In this document: positions 1-11,942 of the stretch, in pieces
How the letters are laid out: every line of letters begins with the position of its first letter
Numbering within the stretch: the stretch's first letter is position 1
DNA from: Evernia prunastri
Taxonomy: Eukaryota; Ascomycota; Lecanoromycetes; Lecanorales; Parmeliaceae
Direction of reading: 5' to 3'
Assembly (NCBI GenBank): GCA_003184365.1
Contig: NKYR01000098.1
Span: 1-52,267, forward strand
DNA: 52,267 nucleotides
Made by a program: the position numbers and the translations under genes
The notes under the pieces: model-generated
Databases searched by the model: none
What the model was told of the DNA's origin: nothing
The model's input: the letters and a program-made list of their open reading frames with translations, nothing else

Positions 1-204
1 TGTAGAGGACACGTATTCCAACATTCCAACCAAGGCCTGAAACGATATAAGCGATATTAAGGCCTACTAACCCCCTGTCATGCAGGCGTGACTAAAACCC
101 CAAATCCGCCTCTCGCAACAGGGCAAGCCCGCATCCGACTTTTCTTTTATACATTTCTCCTTCAATAGCCCTCCCATTCACACCAACGTCGGCACCGCAG
201 AAAT
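1..204. other. Left edge, no gene seen
   Basis: Nothing recognisable is visible here. It is the upstream flank of the small gene starting at 205 and contains a pyrimidine-rich stretch (about 131-185) of the kind often found before fungal start codons. Confidence 0.4.
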
Positions 205-494
205 ATGCCAAGCATGTCCAGTCTTAAAGGTATAGTGCCCCCATCCCTCCCTAACCTCCCCAAGTGTTCGACTTTACATGTCCAGATCATCGAAAGTGCT
301 GCCCAGCCTGTATCGTGCAGTATATGGGCTTGCGCATAAGCATTCTGTCAATCATTGAGCGCTACAACAGGGCACAAGAGTATAACCTGCTGAGCGACGT
401 GGTAGATGACGATGCGGGAAGAGAACAGAGCAGGGTAGAATGTGAAGAGCGCCAGCGTTGGTGCCACCACACCCTTCTGCGAGTCATCCAATAA
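205..494 (+). CDS. Small unrecognised protein, two exons
   Basis: I infer a two-exon model, join(205..229, 286..494), giving 77 residues. The intron at 230-285 starts GTATAG, has a CCTAAC-like branch point near 250 and ends TCCAG. Splicing joins the ATG at 205 in frame to an exon encoding DHRKCCPACIVQYMG, with a CCxxC cluster, followed by a helical stretch (LSIIERYNRAQEYNLLSDVV). I do not recognise the family. The Cys cluster could bind a metal, but no known domain is evident. The next gene on the same strand starts 283 bp downstream. The exon has no internal stop, but it is short enough for that to happen by chance, so a non-coding interpretation remains possible. Confidence 0.35.
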
Positions 495-777
495 GCGAAG
501 CGAATGTCGAACCACGAGAGCGAGCAGGAGATCGATGCAGACCAGAAGTTCGAGCCACCACGTATTGCCACCCTGTCCTCCATATTAACACTTTCGGCAG
601 CTCGGTTCGACTGGACAGACCACTATCACCTTGTACAACCCGTTTGATAACACATTAATCACTATGAGACGGCGAACGAGTTCCCTTGAAGCTTTTCTGC
701 GACTTTGCTTCTCTCGTTCTCTTCTCTTCTCCCCCAGCTGAAAAAACCCAGCTCTCATATCACAAACATCGATCACC

Positions 778-2200
778 ATGCCAGAAGTTGCGTATATGTT
801 CAAGTAAAACCCCAAGAACTGAGTACTGAGTTTGATGTAAATATCTAATCGCGCGGTAGTGGATCCAGCGCTTCTGCCGTTGGCAGGGTAGCCCAACTTT
901 TAAACCAGACCTTCAAGGGCGTGGTGGAGTGTCCCCAGAGGTTGTATCCCGCATGGATGGACGGTAGACGGCTATTCTACATCGGATATAGGGATATAGA
1001 TGACGCAGACATCGAGATGATTCGTGAAGAGTTGGCGCGTAGACTGAAGTACAGTAACACCCTTTCTTGACCCCGGCGCTTCCCTTACAGCCTTCTGTTT
1101 GTCGTCTGGTGGATTCTAATGATGCCTTTACCAGCACGCAAGCCTGGTCTGTCACACAGAACGCTGACGGAGTCTCCAAATTCAACCCTCCACTTGCCGG
1201 ACCGAATGAGAATCGTGAGTGTCTTCTATCTGTTATTCGCCGTTCCTGTGATACCCGCCCTAAAGCTGAACCCGACGGCGATCTAGCTCAGAACCGCAGT
1301 GAGAGACACGAGGATCATCGTCCCCCACTATATTCAGAACCCTCGACGGATTCGTACTCTGATGAAGACGATGGCGATGATTGGGACTTTGACTGGGATT
1401 ATCCCGAGCCTCCCCCATACAGCCCAAGAGATTTTTCTCCAAGCGAACACGATCAGGATGACGAATATTACAACGATCCTGAGCTCCTCCCATCCCACCG
1501 GCGCAGAAGTGGTAGGTTTGCAGCTGACTATGATTGGAGTGATGAGTATGAGGAGGATCGTGAGCCTCGCACACGCCGCACCCGCCGAAGAACAACTTTT
1601 ACGGATGACTATGATCGCGGTGGCGCTTATGAGGATGATCCTGAGCTTCCCTCACGCCGTAGCCGCCGAAGGAATACCTTTGCGGGTGACTATGACCGCG
1701 GTGGAAATTATGAAGAAGATCCTGAGCCTTCCCCACGCCGCAACCGCCGAAGAGACACGTATGGGACCGACTATCATCATAACGAGTACGATGACGACTC
1801 TGGGCCACCTCTACGACGCAATCAACGGAATAACACGTGGGCCAGCGAGTATGACCGCGATGACAGATATGAGGACTACACGGAGCCTCTCAGACAACGT
1901 GGTTCCACGAGACGCGCGAAGGGAAGGAACCATGATCGTGCTGAGCCTCCTCCATGCCGCAGCCGCAGATCAGCGCGTGAGAGTAGCAGGGACTGGATGT
2001 TTGAAGAGCCTGAGGAAAGGCCCAGGCCGGCTAGGATATACTCCGACACGATCACCCGGCATCGAAGAGACAGACACAGGGACGATGCCAGGCCCTCGCG
2101 GGCCAGTCATCTTTCCAGACGCTCGGCCTTGAGGGCTAGACCAGAGCGGCGCAAGATCTGGAGCTTGCTTCGCTCGTTCTTCAAGTTCACAATGACCTAG
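778..2200 (+). CDS. Asp/Arg-rich tandem-repeat protein, three exons
   Basis: The model is join(778..803, 887..1048, 1135..2200), 417 residues. Both introns have canonical ends (GTAAAA...GGCAG and GTACAG...ACCAG) and CTAAT-like branch sites, and all phases agree. The N-terminus (about 1-63) is globular-looking: LYPAWMDGRRLFYIGYRDID followed by DDADIEMIREELARRL. Then comes an acidic linker and about five degenerate repeats of about 27 residues (about 1500-1905). Each repeat has a basic RRxRRR core, an aromatic/Asp segment (DYDRGG) and an acidic EDDPE segment. The C-terminus is Arg-rich and ends in an aromatic tail (WSLLRSFFKF). The alternating charge predicts a disordered protein. I do not recognise the family; RNA or nucleic-acid binding is only a guess. 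Confidence 0.6.
1500..1905 (+). repeat. In-gene tandem repeat, about 81 bp unit
   Basis: About five imperfect copies of an 81-bp unit encode the 27-residue charged repeat described for the surrounding gene. The copies have diverged at third positions and by substitutions but keep the reading frame, which suggests selection on the protein. Confidence 0.7.
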
Positions 2201-4191
2201 TAGCGACCGTGTTCTGCCATTGATCTTTGCACTAATAGCCTAATCATGCACCCCTAGATGTTAGCTGCAGGCCATAGATATCCTGTTGGCTACAGCCACC
2301 CGAAAACCAAATCTTCTTTCTCTAGTCTCTTCGCTCGCTTGCATCGTTTCTGATCCCAAGGTTCTTTCATTGGCGAACGCATCCGAACGTCAAGAGCGTT
2401 TATTGTGGTTGGTTATACATGCATAACCGCGCTGGCTTACTGGCCTATACGCCCGAGCCTTCCGACTTCGACCGTAGATCCTGCTGGCATCCACTCCAAG
2501 TTCTATTGTTTGACCTCATCTCTGCTTTATTCTGTTCATTCAGTAGTTCGGCAGATACGCTTTACTGTCAGTAGATGGGTAGTTACTTCGCCTCGTTGAA
2601 AGTCAAGAGTAGTCCTATGCCAGGAAGAGTCCATTTTATTGTCGGGTAAGATCCTGCGACTATCTTGCAACAAGAAATCACTGAGGGTTCTGGAAGCCCG
2701 CTATCTACAGGGACGACGGAAGATGCTATTGAGACCGTGCTCGAGCGATTCGTCAGGAAAAACACTTTCATGGGCGTGGTATGGGGTGATCCACCAATAA
2801 AGCGATATTGTTCTAACGAAATCCATCACTAAGGAAGTATGCAAAGACCGAAGTACCGATACTGACACACAATACTGGTCCATCGTCATAGGATGTACGC
2901 CGCATTGCGACTTTCAGCTCGCTGGGAATATTGTAGGCTGGATTCTTAGGTTCGAGGAGTCTTTACTGGCCAGCTGTTACCGACAACTGAAGTGGTTGAG
3001 TCTAGCACGAATGTTTGGTACCTCGCAGGTGGTTATGAGTTCCTTGGTATGGAACGCACGAGTGCGGGATACCGTGAGTGCTTTCAAAGATCCGTGCGCA
3101 ATTTTCATTGTAATCACTGACAGATTTGTGCTGTAGGTCCGCGTCGTAAGAAGCACTCCGGGGAGAAATTATCCGAGCCGCCCTTAATTTGCTCCTCGAC
3201 GAGAAGCGGGAGGAGCGCGCCTCACAGGCTTTTCCCTCCTTACATTTGGTGGTGAGCATACCGCTAGGATGGGAGTCATGATTGCAAATCAAGGTAGCCA
3301 TCACGACAGCTAGGCTTTTCGGAACTAGATCTCACTTTACTTTTCAGTACTTACGCTGTTGTCATCGACATCCCGGTGAGGACGATACTTTACAACACGC
3401 AGCTCTGGGACGTACGTCCAGGTCAAGAACAATCTCTTTTGGCACCAAGACACCTGCATCTTGACTGAACTTTGAGACTTTTGAATCAAAGGCAGCAAAT
3501 AAAAGTATTTGAAGGTCATGATGTATTCCATTCTTTTTATCTTCAGTTGGCTTCTGAGCTCTATCCAGGAATTGTATTGGTGGTTGTAGCGGTCTTGGGT
3601 TTCCGGTGTTCGCGAGTCGTAGAAGAGTACTATGCGACATTGACTTCCTCACGTGTATCTCATCAAAGGTCTCGGCACCTCTCGATCTTCTCTTTTTTAC
3701 TCTCGATTTCTCTAGTGGAGTAGCCTTCGCTAATTATCTATTACGCAGACGGATGAGGCAGACGTCAAGACGTCGAGACGTCAGACAACTTCACGAAGAA
3801 CATCTCTTTCATCAGCCATAAGGCTTAAAATCTGGAACATCTAGAACAGCTTAACAAGCGACACGGGTCGCTTCCTGCCACCGGAAACTCGGGAGTTCGC
3901 GCAAGACGATGCGGCAAACCTGCATGATAGGTATGACTAGCGGACGCATAGCATTAATGTGTTTCAAGATTAGCGAGCGACCTCTCAAAGTCGACAGGTT
4001 CGGGGAAGACCTTCAGCTTGGCGTCTTCCGCAGGGCTTTTATTTCGCGCTTCAGGAGCTAAGCAAGACGTGTTCATACCGAGATGATTGCCCTTTCAAGA
4101 CTCCCTCCTCGCCATTTTTGTCTGCACTCTCGAATCTGGACAACATTTCTTTGTTGTCATCGGCCATCCAATCATGAGGTGCCATCCAATC
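2201..4191. other. Unassigned 2-kb stretch
   Basis: I find no gene I can support. The open frames are short, overlap on both strands and show no convincing splice model or family motif. A minus-strand frame at 3362-3652 is the longest protein-like one but is unrecognised. A GACGTC-rich microrepeat lies near 3760-3786. Confidence 0.4.
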
Positions 4192-4198
4192 ATGAGGT
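4162..4198 (+). repeat. Direct tandem duplication, 18 bp
   Basis: The 18-bp unit GCCATCCAATCATGAGGT occurs back to back, with slippage in the last bases. It duplicates an ATG immediately before the signal peptide of the secreted-protein gene, so two in-frame start codons (4174 and 4192) result. Confidence 0.75.
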
Positions 4199-5422
4199 CG
4201 CTTACGCTGATCTTGTTGCACCCACCGGCCGTCTCAGCACTAACTATTCCAGCAGGCCCAGAAGCAGCTCTTACACCCTCTTCGTCAGGTATCTTTTTAG
4301 TACAAGACACGGCAAACTTGTCTTTGGTGACTCCTTCGATTAATGCTTCTGTTCGACCTCGACCAGGACCTCGACCGGCGCCACCGTTGCCTCCTTTTCC
4401 CCCTTTATCGGCGCTATGTAACGGCATCTTGTTCGGTCGCAATTTGAACCCTTCAAGCTGCTTACAGGCATGGACTTTGATACCACCCCTGGAAACACAG
4501 CTTAGCTTCGGACCTCGCTTTGGTAAACCGCCAGGATCTCTACCGCAACCTGATGTAACACTTCCAAGACGATATCTAAGTTGTAAGAGGTCCGGACAGG
4601 ACTCGTTTCAGGTTCTGAGATGCTGACCTGATCGTAGCCGATGGCACATGTGCAATAGAGCCTCGGTTGAGGCCCGGGGCACTTGCAGCCTATGCAAAAC
4701 CCACCGACGCAGGAATGGCTGCTCTCCTTATCATTCGGAGATGTGTAGCCGGCTATGTACCGTCTATCGGCGGGGTGGCAAGGGATTTTGGCGAGCGGTA
4801 GTAACCTGCTATTTCTCCTAAATGGCACGTCGGAAGTTCGAGCCACTGATCATGGTGGTCCAGGTGGGGATGATAACCTTGAGGTTGTCGTAGCGAAATT
4901 CACTCCGAACGTAGTATGCTCGGGAAGCGTCAGTGGTGGCTCTGAACTCGTTGAGTCCTGTCAGCGTATAGTAGACAGCATGAATGCGGGGCGCAAGGAC
5001 CTAACAATTATATCAATGGCCGTCAGAAGGCCTGTCTTTCCTGAAATGGGGCTTCCCTACATCTGGAAGGCGCCAATCCAAGACAGTAGGAACCTTGAAT
5101 CCGTCACAATTCTCTGAAGCTGACATTCTTTGGCATAGACTTCCGATGTATGTTCAAGTTTAGATTCGCAAGTGACGTTGACACCAGAGACAAGGAATCT
5201 TGGTTCAGATTCTGGGAGGTTTTGGGAGCCATCACTGCAATGTGCATCCGTAACGGAAAGGCGGGAAGTTGGAGTGGTCTTGGTAAGACGAACACTAGTC
5301 CCATGAACTTTGAAGTAGAGATGTGTATTAAAGTTTCATCAGGAGCAGGCGGTCGCATTGTTGTGGAAATGGGCCAGGTGGAGGATGATCAAAATGCACC
5401 CTCTTCGATCACCGAGCAGTAA
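4192..5422 (+). CDS. Secreted protein of uncharacterised ascomycete family, four exons
   Basis: The model is join(4192..4582, 4638..4790, 4864..5085, 5139..5422), 349 residues. A start at 4174 adds six residues. The N-terminus MRSLTLILLHPPAVSA is a plausible signal peptide. A Pro-rich spacer follows (about residues 50-70), then conserved-looking blocks: SALCNGILFGRNLNPSSC, DVTLPRRYLSSDGTC, GGVARDFGGDDNLEVVVAKF, ESCQRIVDSMNAG and SWFRFWEVLGAITAMCIRNG. Paired Cys residues suggest disulphides. Introns 1 and 3 are GT-AG. Intron 2 must start with GC (G|GCGAGC at 4791) to keep the frame, because the frame changes there and otherwise meets TAG. I recall similar hypothetical proteins in many Pezizomycotina genomes; their function is unknown to me. 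Confidence 0.7.
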
Positions 5423-7170
5423 CGAGTGACCCTAAGAAGAGTTTGATAGTTGAGTAGGTGTACTTTCAAGCCAGGTGAACGAAATCAGAAACGGAGAACA
5501 AAAGTGTTCCAGGCATAGGAGTGTCCGTCATAGTATAGCTAGATTTCGCTCTTATATGACATTCGTTAGATCTAAACGCTCTTTTGGCACCAGTCCCTCT
5601 TGCTGATATTGGAGCATCATTTTCTGTTTCAAGTTCTCTCTGAGAGTGCTCGCTCCGCCTGTTCTTTTGCTACCAGCAGGCTAGCTGAGCGACAGATAGC
5701 TGCTATTAGTCACATAGCGCCGCTTCCAAGCAGAGGGACTTTGATGGACAGGCGTTAAAACCCGCGGCGGATTCCTGCCCAGAATTCCTTCACTGTGGCC
5801 ATTCTGTAGCCCATTCTCCGAATGCTAGATAAGTCGACTGTCTTGCAGATATCCGCTTCCCGGTCCGTAGCCATATTCAGCACTCTTACAAAACTCCTCT
5901 CCGGCACACTTCCAAGCTCTTGTACGCCCGAGATCACTCCCACTTCCTATTCCTTTTATATTTGCAATGGTCCCCAACCTCCCCCGTTTTCAATGTCTGC
6001 GGTATGTTCCATCGGTCATTGGTTGAAGGTGGAGCCTAATTCAGAGGAATCTAGGCACTGATGATTCATGAAATGATTGAAGATGCAGGGCCGAGTTCGC
6101 GGAGAGAGAGAAGCGGCTCAAGTACCATCCAGAATTAGCCTAATGCCATATCCATTACAACAGACTCGTGTACGGACACCGAGGCATGACCGTTTGGAGG
6201 AAGGCCAGGCAACGCCTGCGGTTGGTGGCAGGTTGCCAACCCAGCTGATTCCGTGAGCTTCGACTGCGACATACTTCTCGCTCGCGTCTGGCAAGGCTGC
6301 TCATGTAGATCTGGGTAGAGACGGGTGGGAGGAGGACGGCGGTCTGCTGACCAGGAGAGAAGCAATGATATAGGTAAGGCGCCTTCTAGGATGCAACTCG
6401 TGCTAGGAGCTTTCAGCAGAGGGTGAAAAGGACAGCGACGCCAAGATGAGACATCCCTCGGAATTAACTCTTGCTTGAAACCGGCTCTCTCCCGAAGCTA
6501 AATCAATCACGAACTAGCCTAAATAGAGTATTTCTCGAGACGCAAAAGTCCGAAGCACTGCGAGAAAAAATATTCTAGCCGCAAGGACATCACGCCAAGT
6601 TGTTGTCATTGCAGGGTTCAGTCTGTGACTGTGTTATCCACAGGGGGTGCTTGTGCAGACTCCGCACCAACACCGCAAGGTATTACTCCCCTGGTATACC
6701 GTATCGCCAAGGGCCAAGGAGGTATCTCAGTACTGTTGTTCCACTTGCCTGTTGTCCACGCTCACAGCGCGGCCCGAACAGTGTCGCGCCGGATCAAAAG
6801 GCGCCCACATGACTGTCACAGAAGGGCACTTGGCTTACGTACACACGCGACTCTGCTGAGAAGCGGACATTGCTCAGAGATCACCTGAAAGGACGTGGTT
6901 GCATGGCTTCCATGAAAATCTCGAACAAAGATAAATTGAACTTCAACTTTCGAAGCGCCTTCACGGGAAACCATAAGTAAGCCACAGTGCACCATGGCAA
7001 AATTCTCTTCTAAGCTTCTCACTTTTGCCGACCCAAACCTCTCTGAGGCCTCATTCCGACCCGCTGGCGTGGCCCCGGGAGCGATCTGATACAGCGCGGC
7101 CGTAAAGTATCTTGGCTTCTAGTTCACGTTTCTCGCAGTCTCCAGCCAAGTTCACCTCTGTGACCAGTCC
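5423..7170. other. Unassigned 1.7-kb stretch
   Basis: No gene is supported. A minus-strand frame at 5755-5943 encodes 62 protein-like residues ending at a stop, with no recognisable family. The rest is short overlapping frames. Confidence 0.35.
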
Positions 7171-7179
7171 AACAGAGCA

Positions 7180-7980
7180 CTCTCGCCTCCGAGACAAACA
7201 CCTTTCCTTCGATTTTCCCTCGCTGCGTTAGTAGACGACCGCATCGTCCACGCGCCAGTCTCCAATCCGACGATAGTCCTGGACATCGGCTGCGACACCG
7301 GCATCGTAACCCGCTACCTAGGTGGCGCGCAGTTCCTTAAAGCCTCTCATATCTACGGCATCGACCTAACCCAAGTCCCCGCGACTCGAGCCAGGGAGAA
7401 ACACGCTTCCAACGTGACATTCATCGGTGACGATTTTTTCAAGGTACAACAGCCTGCTGGAGTTCGGCATGACAGATTGACCCGACTACATCGGCGAGAT
7501 CTACAAAGTGCTGAGGCCTGGGAGTTGATTTGAAATGAGGGGTTCCATCGAAGACGTATCCTTCACCGACGAAAGATCCGTGAACCCGCGAAAGAACTGG
7601 GAATGGCTGCGAGCGATTCGGGCGGGCGCGAAGCAGCAACGTCCGGACCTAGATGTGGGACGCAACCGGTCCGGATACATGGAAGAAGCAGAATTTATAG
7701 ATGTGAGGCGCTGAGAATACAAAGTGCCGTATTGGAAGGGAGCGGAGAAGAATCTGCCAGGGTCGAAGAGACTGACCGAGCATGCAATTTGAGATAAGTG
7801 AAGCCTTTACTGGCACATGATTCCTAACTTGTTGAAAGGTATGAAGGAGTATGGGAAAAGGACTTTGAGAGGTTGAGGTGGGAAATGGTTGGCGATTTGG
7901 GGAAGAGAAGGGCAAGTATCAACTTTTCTTCGTTACAATTGGGAGGAAGCCTGATATGGAGGACAAGAAGTACTAAGACT
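7180..7980 (+). pseudogene. SAM-dependent methyltransferase pseudogene (LaeA-like/TAM family)
   Basis: A class I methyltransferase motif I is clear at about 7270-7325 (VLDIGCDTGIVTRYLG), followed by SHIYGIDLTQVPATRAREKH and VTFIGDDFF. The frame then breaks near 7445-7465 with an apparent deletion. The second half follows in another frame: YIGEIYKVLRPG, then DVGRNRSGYMEEAEF and EYKVPYWKG. It carries five TGA codons at 7478, 7526, 7712, 7790 and 7799, several at places where this family usually has Trp. Further frame slips near 7855 and 7910 lead to a C-terminal block (about DFERLRWEMVGDLGK and FFVTIGRKP). Related fungal enzymes include secondary-metabolism regulators and umecyanin-type TAM-fold methyltransferases. 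This copy cannot make a functional protein. Confidence 0.8.
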
Positions 7981-9827
7981 CGAAGTGGAAGCAGAGAACA
8001 AGGAAGACCAGAAATCAGAGGAAGAGGTGATGGGAATGCAAGATATGGAGCCCCCGCTGGGAATCTGGTATAAACCAGCTGTACGTCTATCGTACATCCA
8101 CAACTAAACCTTTAGTACTTTCAAAATATCCACATCTCTGCGACGATAGGCTTTTGCTGCGACCCAGTGTGCTAAGCTCCATAGCCCCGTTTTGCTATCG
8201 CCCTCAGAAATCATGACAGCCCCTTCCCGCCGAAATCATGATAGAAGAAGACGGCACGCTCGACTCCGGCACCTCAGATCCAACACTCAGTAGCGAGACT
8301 GCATATCGAGCCTGGATATTATCGATCGAAGAGATCCCATACCTGATTGACTATCAGTCGAGGTGAGTTGTATAGGTTCAAATTTTTGAATTTTGAGTTA
8401 ACAGATAGGAGTAATTCGTACACAGTGACAAGCCTTAACGCTGCAACTCCCTAAATAAATACAACTTGCAAGTGTGTATGATTGGGAGTTCGATTCAAAA
8501 TTGCAACCAATCAGTTGTCTAATGGTCGAGTGATAGTGATAAGCATTAAATAGGTAGGTAGGTAGGTAGGTTTGACGAGCTAAGTATCGAGCCGAAGGAC
8601 TTACGCCGGTGGCGAGCAGAAGGAAGCCATCAGTAATCTTTCCTTTTGTGTCAAGACAAGGACAAGTTTGTGCCACGACAAGGACAGGATTATCTTATCT
8701 TTCTAAACATCGTTGCAACGTCTTTTTACTGGACGAGTCATATGTTGCAGCGTTCCAAATCTGGACCCTGAAAAATGAAGTTGCATATCATCCAAAGGTA
8801 AATCCTTCCCTGTTCGGATACTAGGCTGCAGTAGTGGAATGAGAGAAGCGAGCGGACGAGCTGAAAGAAGGAAGATTTCGAAAGTTCGCCGATGTCACTT
8901 GACACTTCTCGCGTGTCGGTCCGGTAGAGTAGACATGATTACGGAACTGCCGGATGCCATAGCCTGGTACAAATTTCAAGGGTCAGGCAGCCTTGAGAGA
9001 GCTGCCATTGCCATGCGGAACCAGCAGCTAAATGGGCACATCGTAAAACACAAAGACTCTCACCGGACTTATTCAATAACGCGACTCCGGCGCCTCAGCA
9101 GTGCGCAATGTTTTGAACACTTCATCGTTGGCTTCACCAGGACAGAAAACCACACCCAGAACCTCATCCTTTGTTCGTACCGTTAATAAGCTTACCAACC
9201 TGTCAAGAAAAACACCTTCGATTGACTGGTCTGCAAAAGTCTGTTTGTCAGGTAACCTGCTTTCTAGGGTCTCAAGCCTTAACATTGTGGACGTTGGAAC
9301 TCAGCAGGCTTGTCGATTGGCAGTTGGCGACATCGATATCCAGCCACGTTTTTCGGGATGCGCACGACCGGAACATCCCTAGATATGGCGTGGCACCTAG
9401 TCCCCAGTTCGGGAAGGCGCAATTCCATGCATATGCATGCGACTTCATCTCACGCCAATGAGCAACATGGCTTCGGCTACAATAGCAATTGCTGATTGCT
9501 TGGCCCTCCCGCCACCATGCTTTCCGCCTATGCCCAGGCACAAAAGCCCCATCGATATGCAGTAAATATCTTTTCTTCGGATCACCAATTGCTACGCTTT
9601 ACACGAGGCGCAGTAGTGTACGTTACATCGTTCTTTCGACCCGCTTACGCATTCTCTGAGATGCTCGGGACTCTTTCGCCCCACTCTCAGTTTCCCATCC
9701 TCATCTTCCAGGACGTCATGTCCCGCAATCTTTTCGATACCTCTACTATAGCTTTGACATTCTCTCATCTCGTTTTTCTCCCATCTCACTTTCTCTAAAC
9801 CACTACTCAAGTACGATACCTCGCAAA
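7981..9827. other. Unassigned 1.8-kb stretch
   Basis: No gene is supported. An ATG at 8238 opens 42 acidic codons ending at a GTGAGT donor (about 8362), possibly a first exon, but no convincing continuation was found. A (GGTA)n microsatellite lies at about 8550-8570. Confidence 0.35.
8551..8572. repeat. Microsatellite (GTAG)n
   Basis: About five perfect tandem copies of the tetranucleotide TAGG/GTAG. Confidence 0.85.
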
Positions 9828-11942
9828 ATGGAGGCGGGGGAGCTGGCGGACAAGACAGACGTGGAGGTGGATGTTTTGGGGATAGACCCAAGCCTACGAA
9901 GTCACCAAAGGTTTCCAAAAGATGAAGCTGTCTTAGCTCCGCTTTGGGAAACGACAGCAGTTCCGGGTAAGCCCCCCTACAGAAACCTCTAAATTCCAGC
10001 TTCACCCCCAAAGGGAGGTCGATTTCAAGAATGTTGTCGCTGACAAATACGTCCTTGATAGCGAGGATTCGGCCTTCTGCCAGTCATTGGTCTTACCAGT
10101 ACTCTCATGATAACATGGGAAGTCATCACATCGTCAGTAGACAGCCTTCCTCCCACATTTTACGTGATCTGGAACTCATGATGCGCACCTCATACAGCAC
10201 TCTATACAATGCATTAGAGAACGGTGGGCCAGCGGGGTTGATGTACGGGTATTTGTTCGTTTGGTGCGGTGTGATACTTCAGGCTCTGGTCATGACCGAG
10301 ATGGCTTCGATGTACGTTTCCAACGAGGCAATTGCCATATCGTCCGTGCTTTGTGGACGTGTGTCGTAAAATACGGAATCCTGCCGATTCCCGCAGCAGT
10401 ACTTTGCTCCTAACAATGCTTATTACGGCTCGCGAGTTGCTCGTGTTTTTGGGCGGCGCGGGCTTGTGCTAACAAAGAACAAGGATTCCGCTTGCAGGTG
10501 GTCCATTCAATTGGGTCGCGATCCTGGCTCCGCCATCATGCAGAAAGTTCCTCAGCTACCTTGCAGGATGGTTGACAGTCATTACATGGCAGGCTCTGGT
10601 TGCGGGCACTGCATATGTAGCGGGGACTTTGGTGCAAGGTCTTCTAATTCTGAATCATCCAAGCTATGACTACCAAAGATGGCATGGGACGCTTTTAATC
10701 TATGCAGTGGTGGCGTTCTCCCTCTTCGTTAATACCTATCTGGGACGACTCCTGCCACAAATCGAGACTTTGATGCTCTTCTTTCACATCTTAGGCTTCT
10801 TTGGTATCTTAATCCCACTCGTCTATCTGGCTCCTCATCAGCCAGCAAAAGAGGTCTTTGCCACTTTTTACAACGGTGGCGATTGGAGCACTAGCGGATT
10901 GTCATTTTTCGTTGGGCTTGTTACTGCCATGGACGCTTTTCCTGGGGTCGATGCTGCCGATCACATAGGTAAGAGTGAAATGCTGTCGAAAACACCTGGA
11001 TAGAACGCTGATGTATACAGCGGAGGAAATTCAAAACGCACCATATGTCATGCCTCTGAGTATAGGTATTTCTACCATGCTAAATGGGATTCTGGGTTTT
11101 GCCATGATCATTGCAATCCTTTTCTGTATGCCCAGCAGTCTTCCAGACACGCTCGAGGCGGTCACCTTTTACCCCTTCATGAGCATATACACTTATGCGG
11201 TGGGATCTAAGGCCGGCGCTACTGCAATGGTAAGTGACTTTCGCTGAACTCTCATCAATGGAGAAGAGTATTGTCATGAGTAGCTGACTATTTCAGGCTT
11301 GTGTCATCGTCGTCACCCAAATTTTCGCCACAGTAGGCCTCGTCGCCACAGCTTCCCGTATGCTGTGGGCTTTCGCCCGTGAAGGAGGCCTCCCGGGCTC
11401 TAAATACCTCGCCAGTGTTAGATATACCCCCATGGACAGCTAATCCAGACTGCTTCTAGTACATCCTTGCTTACATAGGAATACAGATTGACCAAAGAAC
11501 GTGTCTCCCTCTTTACGCCATCGGCGCAGCAACAGTCATCAATCTCCTCCTCGCACTTATCAACATCGGTTCAGCCGTCGGATTCGGCGCTTTCATCTCC
11601 CTCATCGTTGCAAGCTACTATTCCTCCTTCATCCTCTCCGCGTCCGTCATGCTCAACAAGCGTCTCCGGACCCCCGAATCCGAGATCCCTTGGGGCCCTT
11701 TCCGGCTCGGACGTTTTGGCGTCCCGGTCACCATCGTAGCCATATTGTACTCCTTGCTTGGTGCCTTCTTCTCTATGTGGCCGACGACCAAGAACCCGAA
11801 TATCCAGGACATGAATTACTGTGTTCTAGTGTACGGCGGGGTGATGATATTCAGTATGCTGTTTTGGTTCGTGTATGGGAGACATCATTACACAGGTCCG
11901 GTATTGGAGATCGTAGATAGAGATGAGCAGCCGGCTTCGTAG
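9828..11942 (+). CDS. APC-superfamily amino-acid/choline permease, seven exons
   Basis: The model is join(9828..9966, 10066..10132, 10198..10311, 10484..10968, 11021..11229, 11297..11416, 11487..11942), 529 residues with consistent phases. The short acidic N-terminal tail leads into the family's first membrane helix (FGLLPVIGLTSTLMITWE). Next come NGGPAGLMYGYLFVWCG, the GGPFNWVAILAPPSCRKFLS loop, and AEEIQNAPYVMPLSI. The C-terminal half has ASRMLWAFAREGGLPGS and NKRLRTPESEIPWGPFRLG. About twelve hydrophobic helices can be counted, as expected for yeast Uga4/Hnm1-type plasma-membrane or vacuolar permeases of GABA, choline or amino acids. The substrate cannot be read from the sequence. The branch site TGCTAAC in intron 3 is perfect; the intron 6 donor (GTTAGA) is weak. 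No disabling change is seen. Confidence 0.88.

Noticed and set aside
1215..1291. Further intron in the Asp/Arg-repeat gene (GTGAGT...CTCAG)
   Set aside because: The ends look canonical, but splicing would bring an immediate TGA. Reading through keeps the frame.
1299..2132. Second long plus-strand frame over the Asp/Arg-repeat gene
   Set aside because: It is the +1 shadow of the repeat region. The other frame carries the regular charged repeat and joins properly to upstream exons.
5755..5943. Minus-strand 62-residue frame
   Set aside because: Protein-like in parts, but no family, no supported upstream exon and no splice model.
9592..10011. Minus-strand 139-residue open frame
   Set aside because: It overlaps the first exons of the permease on the other strand and has a Pro-rich, antisense-like composition.
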